From NCBI GenBank assembly GCA_026225945.1, contig JAMJFZ010003163.1, positions 18,164,501-18,228,500 of the forward strand: 64,000 nt of DNA, given 5' to 3'. Of this stretch, positions 21,165 through 31,545 are shown piece by piece (the first letter of the stretch is position 1; every line of letters starts with the position of its first letter). Under the pieces are notes generated by a model, which was not told where the DNA came from, ran no database searches, and was given only the letters and a program-made list of their open reading frames with translations. The DNA comes from Cricetomys ansorgei. Its lineage: Eukaryota > Chordata > Mammalia > Rodentia > Nesomyidae. The position numbers were made by a program, and so were the translations under genes.

Positions 21165-22410
21165 TCCTTTCCTTTTTTATTTCTTAGAAATAAAGGCTGA
21201 TATTCCAACACTTGTCTTATGTCTTATTAGACAACCAGGAGAGGAAGAGTTAGAGTAGGATGGAGAGCCAGGAAGGGCTTGTTTGCTAAAAGTCTGGTCC
21301 ACTTCCATTTTTTTTTTTTACTGGGAGGGCTCCTCCTCGGTCTCATTGAGAAATGATGGCTTCTGTCACTGCAAAGGGGTTGCAATGGGCAGAAGGGCGA
21401 GTCTTCAAGGTAACCCTTCTCCCGGCTGACAGTCCACGGGATGCAGGCGCTAGTACCGAGGTTGGCAAAACCAGAGAAAAAGTCACCGATGTTGGAGGTT
21501 TCATGGAATCCAGCCAGACATCAGGCACCGTCCAGGGACCCTTTAGGATACAGGCATGAATGTGGTACCGCTTGCTTAGTTTCTCCGTGTATGTTTCTTT
21601 ATGTGGGAGTTTCTCCCCACACAGCCTTGGTGTTAAAGTTGGAATGGCAGCCCGCTCCACTCCCATTCCCAGGAGTGGCTTAGGATCAAAGCTATCACTC
21701 CAAGTCTTTACGTACATGGTACAAGCTGGAATGGGCCACCCAGAGATGATCTCCCACGGGAGTCATGCACATTCATGGGGTCCTATTTGGAGTTTGGTCC
21801 TATTCGGGGTCCCACTGGGCAGGCATGATCTCAACATTTGTCCCTGTAATTTTGACTCCAGCCTGTAAGCAAGCTCAGCTGTGAGCCTTCACAATATCTC
21901 TGCCATAGGCTTTGTCTGCAACCACAGTGATATGGACTCGGGGCCCCAGGGAAGCCATTGGACGGCCAACCAGAATGGTGCTCATCTGTTCCTAAGAGTA
22001 TGTTCCATTCTCTACCAAGGATGCTGGTTGCTCACCATATCCATTATCCATTTGCAGAAGTGGCTTAAATTGCTCTCTGCAGGCTTCTGGTTATACTTGA
22101 AAACTTTTGGGGTCTTTGCAGAAGGGGTCCCAGGATATAGCCCAAGGATGCAATGTGTCACTGTTGGAGTCCTCAGACTAAAAGTACCAGAGCCATCTAA
22201 TCTCACTCAGGCAAGTCCTCTGCACTCTTGGGCTCAGAATCCTGGATGTGGGTCTTACTGCAACATCCTCCAGTGCCATCAGCCAAGACACACAGCTCGG
22301 GCTTTCTCGTGCTGGGGCAGGGGCATGTACATTTGCTAGATGCCTTTGTTCAGGAGGTGGGAGGTTGCTAGGGTGGCTATGGTAGAAGACGTTCTGGGCA
22401 GAGGGTGGGT
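21165..22410 (-). pseudogene. Glul: Glutamine synthetase (Glul) processed retropseudogene
   Basis: The functional enzyme joins ammonia to glutamate in an ATP-dependent reaction. This copy is dead. On the minus strand, frames between about 22380 and 21306 align with the whole of glutamine synthetase (373 residues). Recognisable pieces, 5' to 3', are a decayed N-terminus (NKGI, stop, QMYMPLPQ), then [10 protein letters not shown], then [11 protein letters not shown] (22047-22015). These are followed by frame-shifted relics of the GWPSNGF and QIGP regions, then FDPKP, EKLSKRYHIHA and [15 protein letters not shown] (about 21400-21350). The start codon reads ATA (22380-22378), a Lys codon of the GIKQMY motif is TAG, and small indels move the frame several times. 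The coding span is about 1,075 bases against 1,122 expected, with no introns, so it arose by retroposition. A minus-strand AATAAA near 21175-21180 with purine-rich sequence after it may mark the 3' end. Flanks of a few dozen bases on each side resemble UTR. Retention of function is very unlikely. Confidence 0.92.
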
Positions 22411-22439
22411 GGATGGGTCTCAAGAGTGAGACAGAGAGC

Positions 22440-23118
22440 TCCACTTACCTCCCATCCTCAGCTCCCCTCCTTTACTCCTTTCTCACCTCCACCATCCGGC
22501 CCACGAGTCCGTCACTCATTTCTGAACGCAGCCTCCCAAGCTACATGCATGCACCTGCCGGTCCCTGCGGCCCAGAGGTCTTGTCCCACAGCACAACACA
22601 CCTCTCTCTCCTTAAGACCTCTGGAGTCTCCTCTTTCTCACGACAAAACCCAGATGCTGTGTCCTGACCCACATGTCCTGCTTGATGCGGTTCCCCCGTC
22701 TCTCTGGCCTTGTCTCCCATCACCCTGCCCCTGATTTGTGTTCTATAAAATAGGCCTTTTCTCTATCTCAACGAATCCCCGTGTCCATGTTCAACTACAC
22801 CCCAAAATTTTAGCATGCCGTTTTCCTTTATTGGGTGTTCTCCCTAGATCCTTTCTCTCCCTACTCCGCCTCCTCTGTTCCTTAGACAGGACTGTTCCTG
22901 CCACCATCCGTTCCCTCTCTGGGGTCCTCTTAACACATGCCACCCACTGCCAACCCATGGCGTAAGCTTTGGTCTTGTGTCCTTCTCTAGAGTGGAAGCC
23001 TCCTGGGAGCTGGGACCTGGCAGACTCATTTCTCACTCTGTCCCTTGTATCCAACACTCCGACTGGCATGTGGAAGATGCCGAGTGAATATTTGTTGAAG
23101 AAATGAGTGAGTGAAGGC
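22440..23118 (+). repeat. L2 LINE 3' region
   Basis: Pyrimidine-rich L2-like sequence with TCTCTGGCCTTGTCTCCC, GTTCCTTAGACAGGACTG, TCTAGAGTGGAAGCCTCCTG and CTCTGTCCCTTGTATCCAAC. It ends in the diagnostic L2 terminus GAATATTTGTTGAAGAAATGAGTG. The 5' part (22440-22760) is less certain. Confidence 0.68.
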
Positions 23119-23524
23119 TCAGTGGGCCTCAGGGGCATTTCAGAAGTTCCTGTTGCCAGGGATTACTTCACCGTGCCATCAACTAATTTCATCTAAAATG
23201 AGAACCGCAGGACCCTTTCGATCATCACAGAGAGGTGGGAAGTGAGACTTTCCGGGAAGATATGCATCGTACCAGTCAGTGTCAGGGAGAACCCCCAGAT
23301 GAGTGCCAACCATGGCAGCATTGGGTAGCCCCCGGGGGAAAGAGAGGTGATCAAGATGTAACCCCTTCCCTCAAGGAAGCTATAGACCAATGGGGCAGAT
23401 CCACACATGCACACAGTTCTCTGTGTTTCTGATGCAGACAGAATGAGATAAAACCATAAAATATGGATAAACCTTGGAAGGGACGAACAAACGCCGGCAC
23501 CTTGGCTGAATCTGAAACAGTGAC
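23119..23524. other. Unique non-coding sequence
   Basis: No gene is supported. The minus-strand frame at 23193-23528 lacks recognisable features. Confidence 0.35.
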
Positions 23525-23670
23525 CCACGTCCCCCGCCAGCTGACTTCAACAGGAGAACTTTAATTATATTGCTTAATTACACCAGAGCACACCAGCATT
23601 TTTAATTTTTTTTAACAGTAATTCCCCCCTGGGCTCCTGATATTTGCCTTACGTTATTGCCAAGCACTGG
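23525..23670. other. CNE-like block
   Basis: Unique sequence with GAACTTTAATTATATTGC, TTAATTACACCAG, CATTTTTAATTTTTTTTAAC and TTACGTTATTGCCAAG (C/EBP-like TTACGTTAT). Dense TAAT cores and the absence of repeats make it a good enhancer candidate. Confidence 0.4.
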
Positions 23671-24099
23671 AGAAGAGCGACAAACAGGAAAGGGGTCTTA
23701 GTGTTTGGAGTCCTCAGCCCTGCTGTGTGCTATTTGCTTATACATTCAGAGCTGGAGGAGGAGAACTCTTCATCTGTTCCTGGTGACCTGTAAGCCCATC
23801 TCTGTCTGAGAAGCAGGAGGGCAGGGACACTGTGGCCAAGCAGCCAGACTATGCCTCAGACTTCATAAAACACTGGACTTTCTTACCGATCTCTCAAAAA
23901 ATCATGTAGAGATTATAGCTCTGCAGTTTTAAAAAAGAAGAAGTTGAGGCAGGATTGCAGCAGTCAGTTATTTGACTACACATCAATCTTGTTAGAGCAA
24001 GAGGTCACAACTCTAAACTCCAAGCCTTATGTGTTGCCACCAAGCAGGTGGTTTGTATTAGAATGTCCACATCTGTGCAAAATCACAAAAAACACTGCA
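23671..24099. other. Unique sequence between two CNE-like blocks
   Basis: No repeat or gene is recognised. Confidence 0.35.
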
Positions 24100-24335
24100 T
24101 AATTTCTTTACAAATATTTTTTTCCTTCTGGCAGCTTCAGATTAATGCATGTGTTTAATTAACATTTCTAATTAAAACCACAACGCACAAGACTCAAATA
24201 TTTTCCATGAGTTACATTCCTCCTGATCTGTAAATGGAGCCAATATGAACATGGTAGGTAGATCGATTCAATTTTCCTAGAGAGATCTGACAACATTTTT
24301 ATCAAATAAAATCACTAGGAACAAGTTGGACATGC
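24100..24335. other. CNE-like block
   Basis: Unique AT-rich sequence with CTTCAGATTAATGCATG, GTTTAATTAACATTTC, TAATTAAAACCACAACGC (TAAT plus Runx-type AACCACA), GTAGATCGATTCAATTTTC and ATCAAATAAAATCACTAGG. It has no open frame of note. By texture this is the single most enhancer-like segment in the window. Confidence 0.45.
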
Positions 24336-24484
24336 TCAGCCAGCTCCTCTCCAAAGCTAAGATGAGGAGGTAGCAGCTGCTTCTTGGAGATACAATGAGC
24401 AAGAACCAGGTACAATGGACTGAAAGTTTGTGCCAATTTTGTGAGTTGAAGTCATAATCCTATTGTGATGGCATTTAAAAGTGG

Positions 24485-24650
24485 GAACTTGTCAGGCAGA
24501 GATGGTACATGCCTTTAATTCCAGCTCACATGAGGCAAAGGCAGGCAGGTCTCTGAGTTCGAGGCCAGCCTTGTCTACAGAGTGAGTTTTCAACAGCCGA
24601 GGCTACACAAAGAAACCCTGCTTCTAAAAACCAAACCGAAACAAAAATTA
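24485..24650 (+). repeat. B1 SINE
   Basis: TACATGCCTTTAATTCCAGC, GAGGCAAAGGCAGGCAGG, TCTGAGTTCGAGGCCAGCC, TTGTCTACAGAGTGAG, ACACAAAGAAACCCTG and an A-rich tail are all present. Confidence 0.9.
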
Positions 24651-24764
24651 GTAATAAAGGTAGAAAATTGGTGAGGTCATTGAGTTGTGAGAGTATATCC
24701 TTCATGACTGAAATTAATACTTTAGTAAGAAGAAACAAGAGGGGTCTTGTTAACCCCTTTTCTG

Positions 24765-25162
24765 CTGGTTAGTTTTTGCCAATTTGGTACAGCTCTAGCT
24801 ATACTTGGGAAGAGGGAATCTCAGTAGAGGAAGCGTCTCTACCAGATTGGCCTCTGGCCATGTCTGTGATGCATTTTCTTATTTGCTAATTGATGTAGGA
24901 GGGTCCATCTGGCTGTGGGCTGTGCCCTTCCTGGGCAAGTGGGCCCAAGGTATATAAGAAATTTCCGTACAGAGGAAGCAGTCTAGTAAATAGCTTTTCT
25001 CTGTAGTTTCTGCTTCAGTTCCTGCCTTGACTTCCTGCTTTGAGTTCCCTACTTGATGATGGATTGTAACCTGGATGATGAAATTAATCCTTTTCTCCCC
25101 AAGATGCTTTTGGTCACTGTATTTATCACAGTGACAGAGCAATCTAGAACAGGTCTCTGTGG
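24765..25162 (+). repeat. MaLR LTR (rodent ORR1/MT class)
   Basis: TGCTGGTTAGTTTTTGCCAA, GGGAAGAGGGAATCTCAGT, CATTTTCTTATTTGCTAATTG, ATGTAGGAGGGTCCATCTGG, GGTATATAAGAAA (TATA-like), then TGATGGATTGTAACCTGGATG, CTTTTGGTCACTGTATTTATC and CAGTGACAGAGCAATCTAG. It is a near full-length plus-strand copy. Confidence 0.78.
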
Positions 25163-25334
25163 CCACTCCCCATCTTTTCAAGACATAGTAACAACCTACA
25201 AGAATCAATACCAGAATTTGATTATGCTAGCACCCTGATCTTCGTTGGTTGTTGTTGAATCCCAAACATACTGAGACACTGGGTTCTCCATAAAAATAAA
25301 AAAAATTATTTTGAGGGCAGGAGTGGTTGGGTGT
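25163..25334. other. Unassigned spacer between LTRs
   Basis: Contains CACTCCCCATCTTTTC and an A-rich run near 25290-25310. No family is recognised. Confidence 0.3.
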
Positions 25335-25705
25335 GTCTCTGTTACTGTTCTATTACTGTTCCTGTTCTGGGGCTGTAAGAGACACCATGACCAAGGTAAT
25401 TCTTATAAAAGAAAGCATTTAATTGGGGGCTTGCTTACAGTTTTAGAGGGTCAGTTTATGATTATCATGTTGGGAATCAGGCAGGCATGGCGCTGGGGAG
25501 TACCTGAGAGTTTTACATCTTGATCCACAGTTAGCAAGGCAGAGAGAGATTAGTTCTCATGTGGGCTCTTGAAACCCCAAAGCTCACTTACAGTAACACA
25601 CCTCCTCCAAAAAGACTACACCTCTTAAATCCTTCCCAAACAGTTCCATTAACTGGTGACTAAGCATTCAAATATATGAGCCTATGGTGGCCACCACACG
25701 TGGTT
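25335..25705 (-). repeat. MT-type MaLR LTR (MTC/MTD-like)
   Basis: Plus-strand reading: TAAGAGACACCATGACCAAG, CTTATAAAAGAAAGCATTTAA, GGGCTTGCTTACAGTTTTAG, TTTTACATCTTGATCCACAG, then AACACACCTCCTCCAAAAAG, GCATTCAAATATATGAGCC and GGTGGCCACCAC. This is the reverse complement of an MT LTR. Confidence 0.85.
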
Positions 25706-26049
25706 TGAAATGTAAGAGAGGACATTGCAGCCACGTGGCAAAGAGAAACAAAAGGCTCCATATAAAGAGGCTACTGTAAAGTAGTAGAGATTTTAAACTA
25801 GAATTCCATCAGTCTGTTAGTCTGTTTCCACACAGACCCCAAAGGAATAAAAAATCATGTCTGACGTTTGTCAACACGGTAGTCTTGCCTAAAGCAGGAT
25901 TTCCCAAAACTTAATCACGGAATATCTTTCTCTGAATCTGTTTGTTTCATATTTTCACTTTTAATTGACACATTCTGCTTAAATACATTTATTTATAAGG
26001 GAACTTTCACATTGTTCTCATAAGCATGTACCAGTGTGACATGGAGGCA

Positions 26050-26200
26050 GACACACAGTCATCCCCGTACAGTTTCACTTTGTACCATTTCTTTTACCTG
26101 TATTCAGCATGGTCTGAAATAGCAAAGGAAAATTCCAGAAATAAACAATTCCAAAGGTTTTCAATTGCATGTCGTTCTGTAGGGCTTTCAGAAAAACAAC
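26050..26200 (+). repeat. Tigger-family (TcMar) DNA transposon end
   Basis: CAGTCATCCCCGTACAGTTT, CACTTTGTACCATTTC, GTATTCAGCATGGTCTGAA, AAAATTCCAGAAATAAACAA and CATGTCGTTCTGTAG follow the terminal region of Tigger/MER2-type elements. Only one end is seen. Confidence 0.75.
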
Positions 26201-26289
26201 CTTGTACTTTCTCCTTTCATTCTGCTTTGGGGTGCAGTCCAAAAATGGATGCCTATTAAGTAAAGATCCAAGAATTCAATGATTGTTCA

Positions 26290-26637
26290 GAGGCAGCCAT
26301 GAGGCTGGGTGTCTCAGCTGCTCTTCAGTGGACACCAGAATCCAGAAGAAGGCCAGTGAAGAAATGGACTTGGCAGTGAGAATGAGAGCAAGCAGACAAA
26401 GAGCAAAAGCTTCCTTTTTCCACGTCCCTTAGGTAGGCTGCTAGCAGAAGGTGTGGCGCAGATTGAAGGTGGATCTTCCCACCTCAAAGACCCACATTAG
26501 AAGTAGGTCTTCCCACTTCAGATGATTTAACTAAGAAAAAATAATTCCTCACAGATGTACCCCGCCATTTGAGTTTTAGTTAATTCCAGATGTAGTCAAG
26601 TTGACAACCAAGAATAGCCATCACAACCACCTTGGTT
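26290..26637 (-). repeat. ORR1/MT-class MaLR LTR
   Basis: TAGGTAGGCTGCTAGCAGAA, GGTGGATCTTCCCACCTCAA, GTAGGTCTTCCCACTTCAG, GTTTTAGTTAATTCCAGATG and TCAAGTTGACAACCAAGAAT, ending in CCATCACAACCAC. This is the reverse-complement order of a rodent MaLR LTR. Confidence 0.75.
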
Positions 26638-26949
26638 TAAAATTAAAGCCAATTTGGCTAGGACTCATGCATACAAATCTGAAGACAAATTTCCCATGGC
26701 TTACCTTGAGGTGAGTGTAACCTGAATTGTATTTTTCTACTGCAGTGGGAAGAAAAGGAGAGGACCTCAGCTATTGATGCTGTTGCTAATGACAGGACAA
26801 GAGACTGGTCATAGTTCTGGGCCAGGGTTGAGGAACCCCACCTGGCTTGAGGATGGCCTTCGTGGTGTCAAAGCCTTAGAAAGTACCAAGGATTACATGC
26901 CCCCAGGTAGGAGGGTGTCAGAGATTCAGCAACACTACACTGCTAGAAT
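26638..26949. other. Probable upstream part of the L1 3' UTR or unique sequence
   Basis: No firm match is seen. The sequence lies immediately upstream of recognisable rodent L1 3' UTR and may be part of it. Confidence 0.3.
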
Positions 26950-27905
26950 GACAAACTATTCATGAGCCACCTCTTAACCTACCCATCTATTACAAGTTCT
27001 TGACTTGAAAGCCTCCTGCCTGAGGACTAGCTTTCATGGCACCAGAAGACACCATGTAAGTTACCAAAGGAATGAAGCAACCAAAAGTCCTACCCAGCTA
27101 CAACACCTATGAACCACAGCAACGAGCAGCATGGACATATAGCACAAAGGGTACAGTAGTGGCACACATGCCTTGGGGGTAACCAACAGTTCTCTAATTG
27201 CACTTAAGACCTGCTCACCAAGATGAAAATCATGCCTGTACCAGAAACCCGGCTAACATCTCAGACAGATGAGATAACGGAGTCTCAGAGAAGAATTTAT
27301 AGCCACCAATTTACCAGACCAGCATAATAACTCAAAATTTTTGGCCATAGAGCACAGATAAGTGGAGTTCTCGGCCCTTACCAAGAAAATTTCTATGTCA
27401 ACAGATGGAGACCATTACAGAAAACCACAACCAATCAGAATGTAGGGTCATGGAGCCCAGTCCAGATGGAGACATCTACAATACAACTCCCACACATAAG
27501 CTTCAGAGAACATTGCCAAAGAGGGGACAGACAGAGCCAGAGGGTTAGGGAGTTTGCTGCCTCCTCGTAATGTCAGAAGCTACACTAATTAAGTCTCCTT
27601 AGCATGAATGTTCAGCTCACTAGCATGAGCTGAACAAAGACGACAGCAGCAGCAATCACCTTTTCCCGGGAAGAGCACACAAACTGTTCTCCAATACCAA
27701 ATGACCAGTACGTTAAGGAACATTGTACAGACTAATCAGTTTATATTAGGAATATATATACATAAGTAACAACAATTAGTGGAAAAGAGGAGCCATGAAT
27801 TTGAAAAAGAGCAAGGAGGGGTGTATGAGAAGGTTTGGAAGGAGGAAAAGGAAGGAGAAAATAATGTAACTGTATTATAATTTCAAAAAGTAAAAGGAGC
27901 AATAA
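26950..27905 (+). repeat. Rodent L1 (Lx-like) 3' UTR
   Basis: Rodent L1 3' UTR text in plus order: CCTATGAACCACAGCAACGA, CATGCCTTGGGGGTAACCAA, AACCCGGCTAACATCTCAGA, GAGGGTTAGGGAGTTTGC, AATGTCAGAAGCTACAC, CAATACCAAATGACCAGTAC and GAGCCATGAATTTGAAAAAG. It ends near TATTATAATTTCAAAAAGTAAAA. The copy is 5'-truncated and no ORF2 is attached. Confidence 0.82.
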
Positions 27906-28407
27906 AGACAACAAAAAAGCAAAGCAAATATATTTGACAGAATATATTTGCTATAATATGATAGCAACATGCCATGATGTCTATTATAATATTCGACATC
28001 CTTTTCAATGAGTTTAAATGTTTTATATTGTTTTTAAGTTAAAATTAGAAGTAAGCCGTAAAAAAAAAAAAAAAAAAGTCCCACCCATCACACTTCCCAG
28101 TATCTCATAAGGGATTAAATTCAAACATGAGTTTCAGAGGCTAAACAAGAGCAAACTCTCCACACGGAGCAAACTGGTTGTTCTGTGACCTACTGTCGTT
28201 CTAATGTGAGTTGCTTTTCACAGTGCTATCAACATCCACACGTCAATCACACAGCACAGAGAAATCGCATGATGGTTCACAGTTACCTGGAGGTTTAGTA
28301 GGTAGCAAAATCAGGATTTGGGTACCATTTCTGAAAATGTATGTGATACTGGTGCTCCCAGAGCAACCTTCCATCCCTTACACAGACGAGTACTGAGCAG
28401 GACATCT
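27906..28407. other. AT-rich sequence with an A18 tract
   Basis: An A run at 28060-28077 is preceded by AT-rich sequence (27930-28050). It could be a retroposon tail, but no retroposon body is recognisable upstream. 28080-28407 is unique. Confidence 0.4.
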
Positions 28408-28735
28408 GCTATAGTTTGAATCAACGACACTACCAAAGGCTCATACATCAAAGGAGTGCTCCCTAGCTTGGTGCTGTTGGGAGGTGTGGAATCTTCAGGG
28501 CCTAGTGAGAGGTCTTTAGATACCTGAGGGAGATGTCCTCAAAGGAGATTATAGGTCCAACCCCTTTCTCATTTTCTCACTTCTGGTAGATTTGCTTCTC
28601 CATGCACTTCCAGCATGATGTGCACCATGACAGGGTTCCAAGCAGCCAGGCCAACTGGCTGTGGGCTGGACCCTCCAAAACTGTGAGCCCAAATAAATGC
28701 TTTATCTATATCAGCCGGGACAATCACATGGCTTT
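28408..28735 (+). repeat. MaLR LTR (MST/MLT1/ORR1 class)
   Basis: GCTATAGTTTGAATCAACG, TGGTGCTGTTGGGAGGTGTG, GTCTTTAGATACCTGAGG, then GACCCTCCAAAACTGTGAGC and CCAAATAAATGCTTTATCTA. The plus-strand layout is complete. Confidence 0.78.
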
Positions 28736-28774
28736 TCTCTCATCTCTCAGTATGGTGTGCTCAAACTGCCTTTT

Positions 28775-29400
28775 GCAGATTGACACATCTTTGCATTTCT
28801 GGTATAACTCCAACTTGGGCACATAAGTGACCCTCGTGACAGGCTACTCGATTCAGCCTGCTGGGAACTTTTACATATCATTTATCTAATACACTGTTGA
28901 AGATTATAAAGGGTGCATCCTTTAGGGTGTCTGCAGGTTTCTTATGATGCCTGTGTCTGGCTTCTACATCATGGTAATAGGTTTAGAGGATGAGGTAGGC
29001 AGTGTTCTTCCCTCTGCGTTTTTAAGTTGTGGAAGACACCTGTGGATCCTTCTGTGAGCATCTGGCTCTGGGATTTTCTTTGTTGGAAGATTTTCAAATT
29101 AATTACTCAATTCCTAGTTACGAATATGCTCAGATTTTCTATTTCTTATTCAGTTGTAGTCTGTGTTTCTAGGAATCTGTTCATTTTTGCTGCTGTCTAG
29201 CTTCTTGGAACATTGTTGTTCATAATTTCTCCCAGAATCCTTCTCTACTCCTGCAAGATCAATAACAGTGTTCTCACGTTCATTTCTGATTTCAGTAATT
29301 TGAATTTTATCTTCTTTCTGGTCAATTTAGTTTGCCAATTGCACTGATGTTTTTTAAAGTGGATAATATTTATTGTCTACCATCCTCAGCATTTGAAATA
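28775..29400 (-). repeat. L1 ORF2 relic, segment 1 of 3
   Basis: Reverse-complement ORF2 text: TTTGCATTTCTGGTATAAC, TGGCTCTGGGATTTTCTTTG, TTGGAAGATTTTCAAATTAA, GCTCAGATTTTCTATTTCTT and TTTCTGATTTCAGTAATTTG. Degenerate, with no open frame. Segments 2 (30550-30715) and 3 (30965-31175) continue in order after insertions. Confidence 0.78.
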
Positions 29401-29441
29401 TATTAACTCACTTGGTCCTAGACACCTTGAAGAAATAAATG

Positions 29442-29759
29442 TAGTTGGCCTTTCACACCAGGGAGTGAAGCATCCACAGGTGAAACCAACTGCAGAGTTA
29501 AAATATTTTTAAATGATACATCTGTATTGAACAAACAAAATTTTTTGTGTCATTATTCCCTAAATAACACAATATGGCAAGTATTTATATAATGTTTGCA
29601 GTTTTATTAGGTATTAGAAGTAGCTTAAAGATATGTGAACATCATAGGAGGAAGTTCAAAAGTTATAAGCTACGACTTGAGTAAAGGACTTGAACATCTA
29701 GACATTTCACATCCATAAGAAAGCCGGCAACAGTCCCCTGTGGGTAAAGGGCAACTGTA
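29442..29759. repeat. Tigger-like nonautonomous DNA transposon, near full length
   Basis: The terminal inverted repeats are GTTGGCCTTTCAC at the left and its diverged complement (GTAAAGGGCAACTG) at the right, flanked by TA on both sides (29442-29443 and 29758-29759). Internal landmarks are CTGTATTGAACAAACAAAAT, GTCATTATTCCCTAAATAAC, TATTAGGTATTAGAAGTAG and AAAGGACTTGAACATC. It sits inside the minus-strand L1. Confidence 0.78.
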
Positions 29760-30549
29760 TTCTTATTACCTCTATTGGAAATATGTAAGTGATTGATTCT
29801 GGGACCAGAAGTAGTAGCCATGGACTCCCAGCAATCGGTTGCCCAGATCCAGCTCTCAACCACAATGATGTAAAGACAGGGAGGTAGGCGTGGTCTGTGT
29901 ACCTGGCCACTCAGTGTCTAAAGGCTACGACCCTGAGTAGGAAACTATCTCACTCCCTCTCTCCTGGCACCCACTCTGGCTGTGAATTCAGCAAGCTCCA
30001 TGCCCAGTATAGAGCCTGCCCTTGTAGCTTCAGGCCTCTTGATCTTCCAGCAACTGGACCTGTTCTAAAGACCCAGGACCTTGGACAAGAGGAGGCATTT
30101 CCTCTCCTCCACCTTTGCAGGACAGTCAGGGGAAGGGAGGAAGGGCCTTAGTGTAGAGAACAGAGGCCCAGGAAGAAATCTGTGTGGTGAACTGGCAGGG
30201 CCCAGGGATGCGAGCTGGCTTCTGCGTGCCCACTGTGAACAGACCTCTGTCAACTGCTCATATGCAGGATCTCCTCTCCATCAGAATTTCCCTTCTGTGG
30301 GAGTCCCTGATGAACCCCAGGACCAGCCTCCCATCAGTATGGTGTGTGCCTCTCCCTGGGATGAGCTACCTGAGTGAGTCTCTTGCTCACCACTGCCTTC
30401 TAGAGCCTCACCCACAGCCTAGCCATATGTAAGGCTTTACTGTCTATCAGTGGATGAATGGACTCCGCGTGCTCATCTGTGAAGCAGAGATCATAATGAC
30501 ATCGACTTCATGGCCTTTGCTGTGAAAGGTCAATGATCTTTTCCAAGTG
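29760..30549. other. Unassigned sequence inside the interrupted L1
   Basis: GC-richer unique sequence. Open frames on both strands (29897-30432) are short and unrecognised. It is probably an older insertion or rearranged flank. Confidence 0.3.
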
Positions 30550-30715
30550 ACAGCTTTTGTTTTCATTTTCAGTACTGTTTTTCGATATTATGGTTGATCT
30601 CTCTATCCTCATCTTTATAGTTCCACTTTAGGCTTAGTTTGCTCCTATTTCTCCACTCTCTTAAAGTTGAAGTTCAAGGTGTTTATTCATGATATCTTCT
30701 TTTTACCTTAGATAT
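30550..30715 (-). repeat. L1 ORF2 relic, segment 2 of 3
   Basis: TTGTTTTCATTTTCAGTACTG, CTTAGTTTGCTCCTATTTC, AAAGTTGAAGTTCAAGGTG and TTTATTCATGATATCTTC match the ORF2 reverse complement that directly follows segment 1. Confidence 0.65.
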
Positions 30716-30964
30716 TTTTAAATTATTTGCTTTTTAAAATTTTTATTCGTAATTGACAGAATAACCATATATCTATGAAGTGTAAAATGGCATTTTGATG
30801 TATGTTTCACTTGTGAAATTATTAACTTAGTCAGCAAATTTATCAGTTCACATAGTTATCCTTCATTTTGGTAAAATATTTACAATCTAGTCTCCAAGTG
30901 ATTTTGAAATATTCGGTGCATTATTATTATAGTAGTCACATACAGCCAAGAATTTTTCTGTAAA
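30716..30964 (-). repeat. Old L1 (L1M-type) 3' UTR fragment
   Basis: AATTGACAGAATAACCATA, CATTTTGATGTATGTTTCAC, AATTATTAACTTAGTCAGC, CAGTTCACATAGTTATCC, TTTGAAATATTCGGTGCATT and TAGTAGTCACATACAG follow a widespread old L1 3' UTR in reverse orientation. It lies between ORF2 segments 2 and 3. Confidence 0.65.
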
Positions 30965-31175
30965 ATAACTTTTACTGAATCTTGTAATTTTGGTATTTTC
31001 CATTTTCAGTTTGTTAATCTCATTTTTTTTTTTTTTACTTTCCCTTATGACTTTTCTTTGGCCCACTGGCTATTCCAGAACGCATCGTTTTGTTTCCACA
31101 GTCTTATGAATTTTTAACATTGCTTCCCACAATGGAATTTCAGCCGAAATTTCATCCTTGTTAGAGGGGGTATTT
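30965..31175 (-). repeat. L1 ORF2 relic, segment 3 of 3
   Basis: CCCTTATGACTTTTCTTTGG, CCCACTGGCTATTCCAG, CACAGTCTTATGAATTTTTA and TTGCTTCCCACAATGGAAT continue the ORF2 reverse complement. A T-run at 31024-31036 is included. Confidence 0.65.
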
Positions 31176-31179
31176 CATA

Positions 31180-31545
31180 TGTGTTGTGGTTTGTGTGTGA
31201 AATGCCCTCAGAAGCTCATGTGTTTGAAGGCTTGGTTCCTCAGTGGTTCGGGAAGGTTGAGGAACCTTTGGAAGGTGAGGCTTACTGGAGGAAATGGGTT
31301 ACTGGGGTGGGCATTGAGGCTTCATAGTACGGTCCTACTGTGTGTTCCTTCTTTGTTTCCCGAGTATGGATTCAGTGTCACCAACCAGCCCTCTGCTCCC
31401 ACCACCCACCACACCTTGCCTGCTGCCCTGACGGAATGCACCCCTTTGGAACTGTAAGCTAAAACAAACCCTTTCTCCATCAGCTGCTTTTGAATACGTG
31501 GTCCTCAGTTGGTGACATAGTTCAGAGATGTGTGCAGCCGTCATG
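31180..31545 (+). repeat. MaLR LTR (MT/ORR1/MLT class)
   Basis: TTGTGGTTTGTGTGTGAAAT, GCTCATGTGTTTGAAGGCTT, AGGAACCTTTGGAAGGTGAG, ACTGGGGTGGGCATTGAGG, then GGAACTGTAAGCTAAAACAA and CCCTTTCTCCATCAGCTGCT in plus order. Confidence 0.8.

Noticed and set aside
21343..21717. 124-codon minus-strand frame as a real gene
   Set aside because: It is the C-terminal part of the Glul retrocopy. The upstream frame is broken by stops and indels and the start codon is lost.
21881..22339. 152-codon plus-strand open frame
   Set aside because: It is antisense to the Glul retropseudogene, whose minus-strand homology explains the region.
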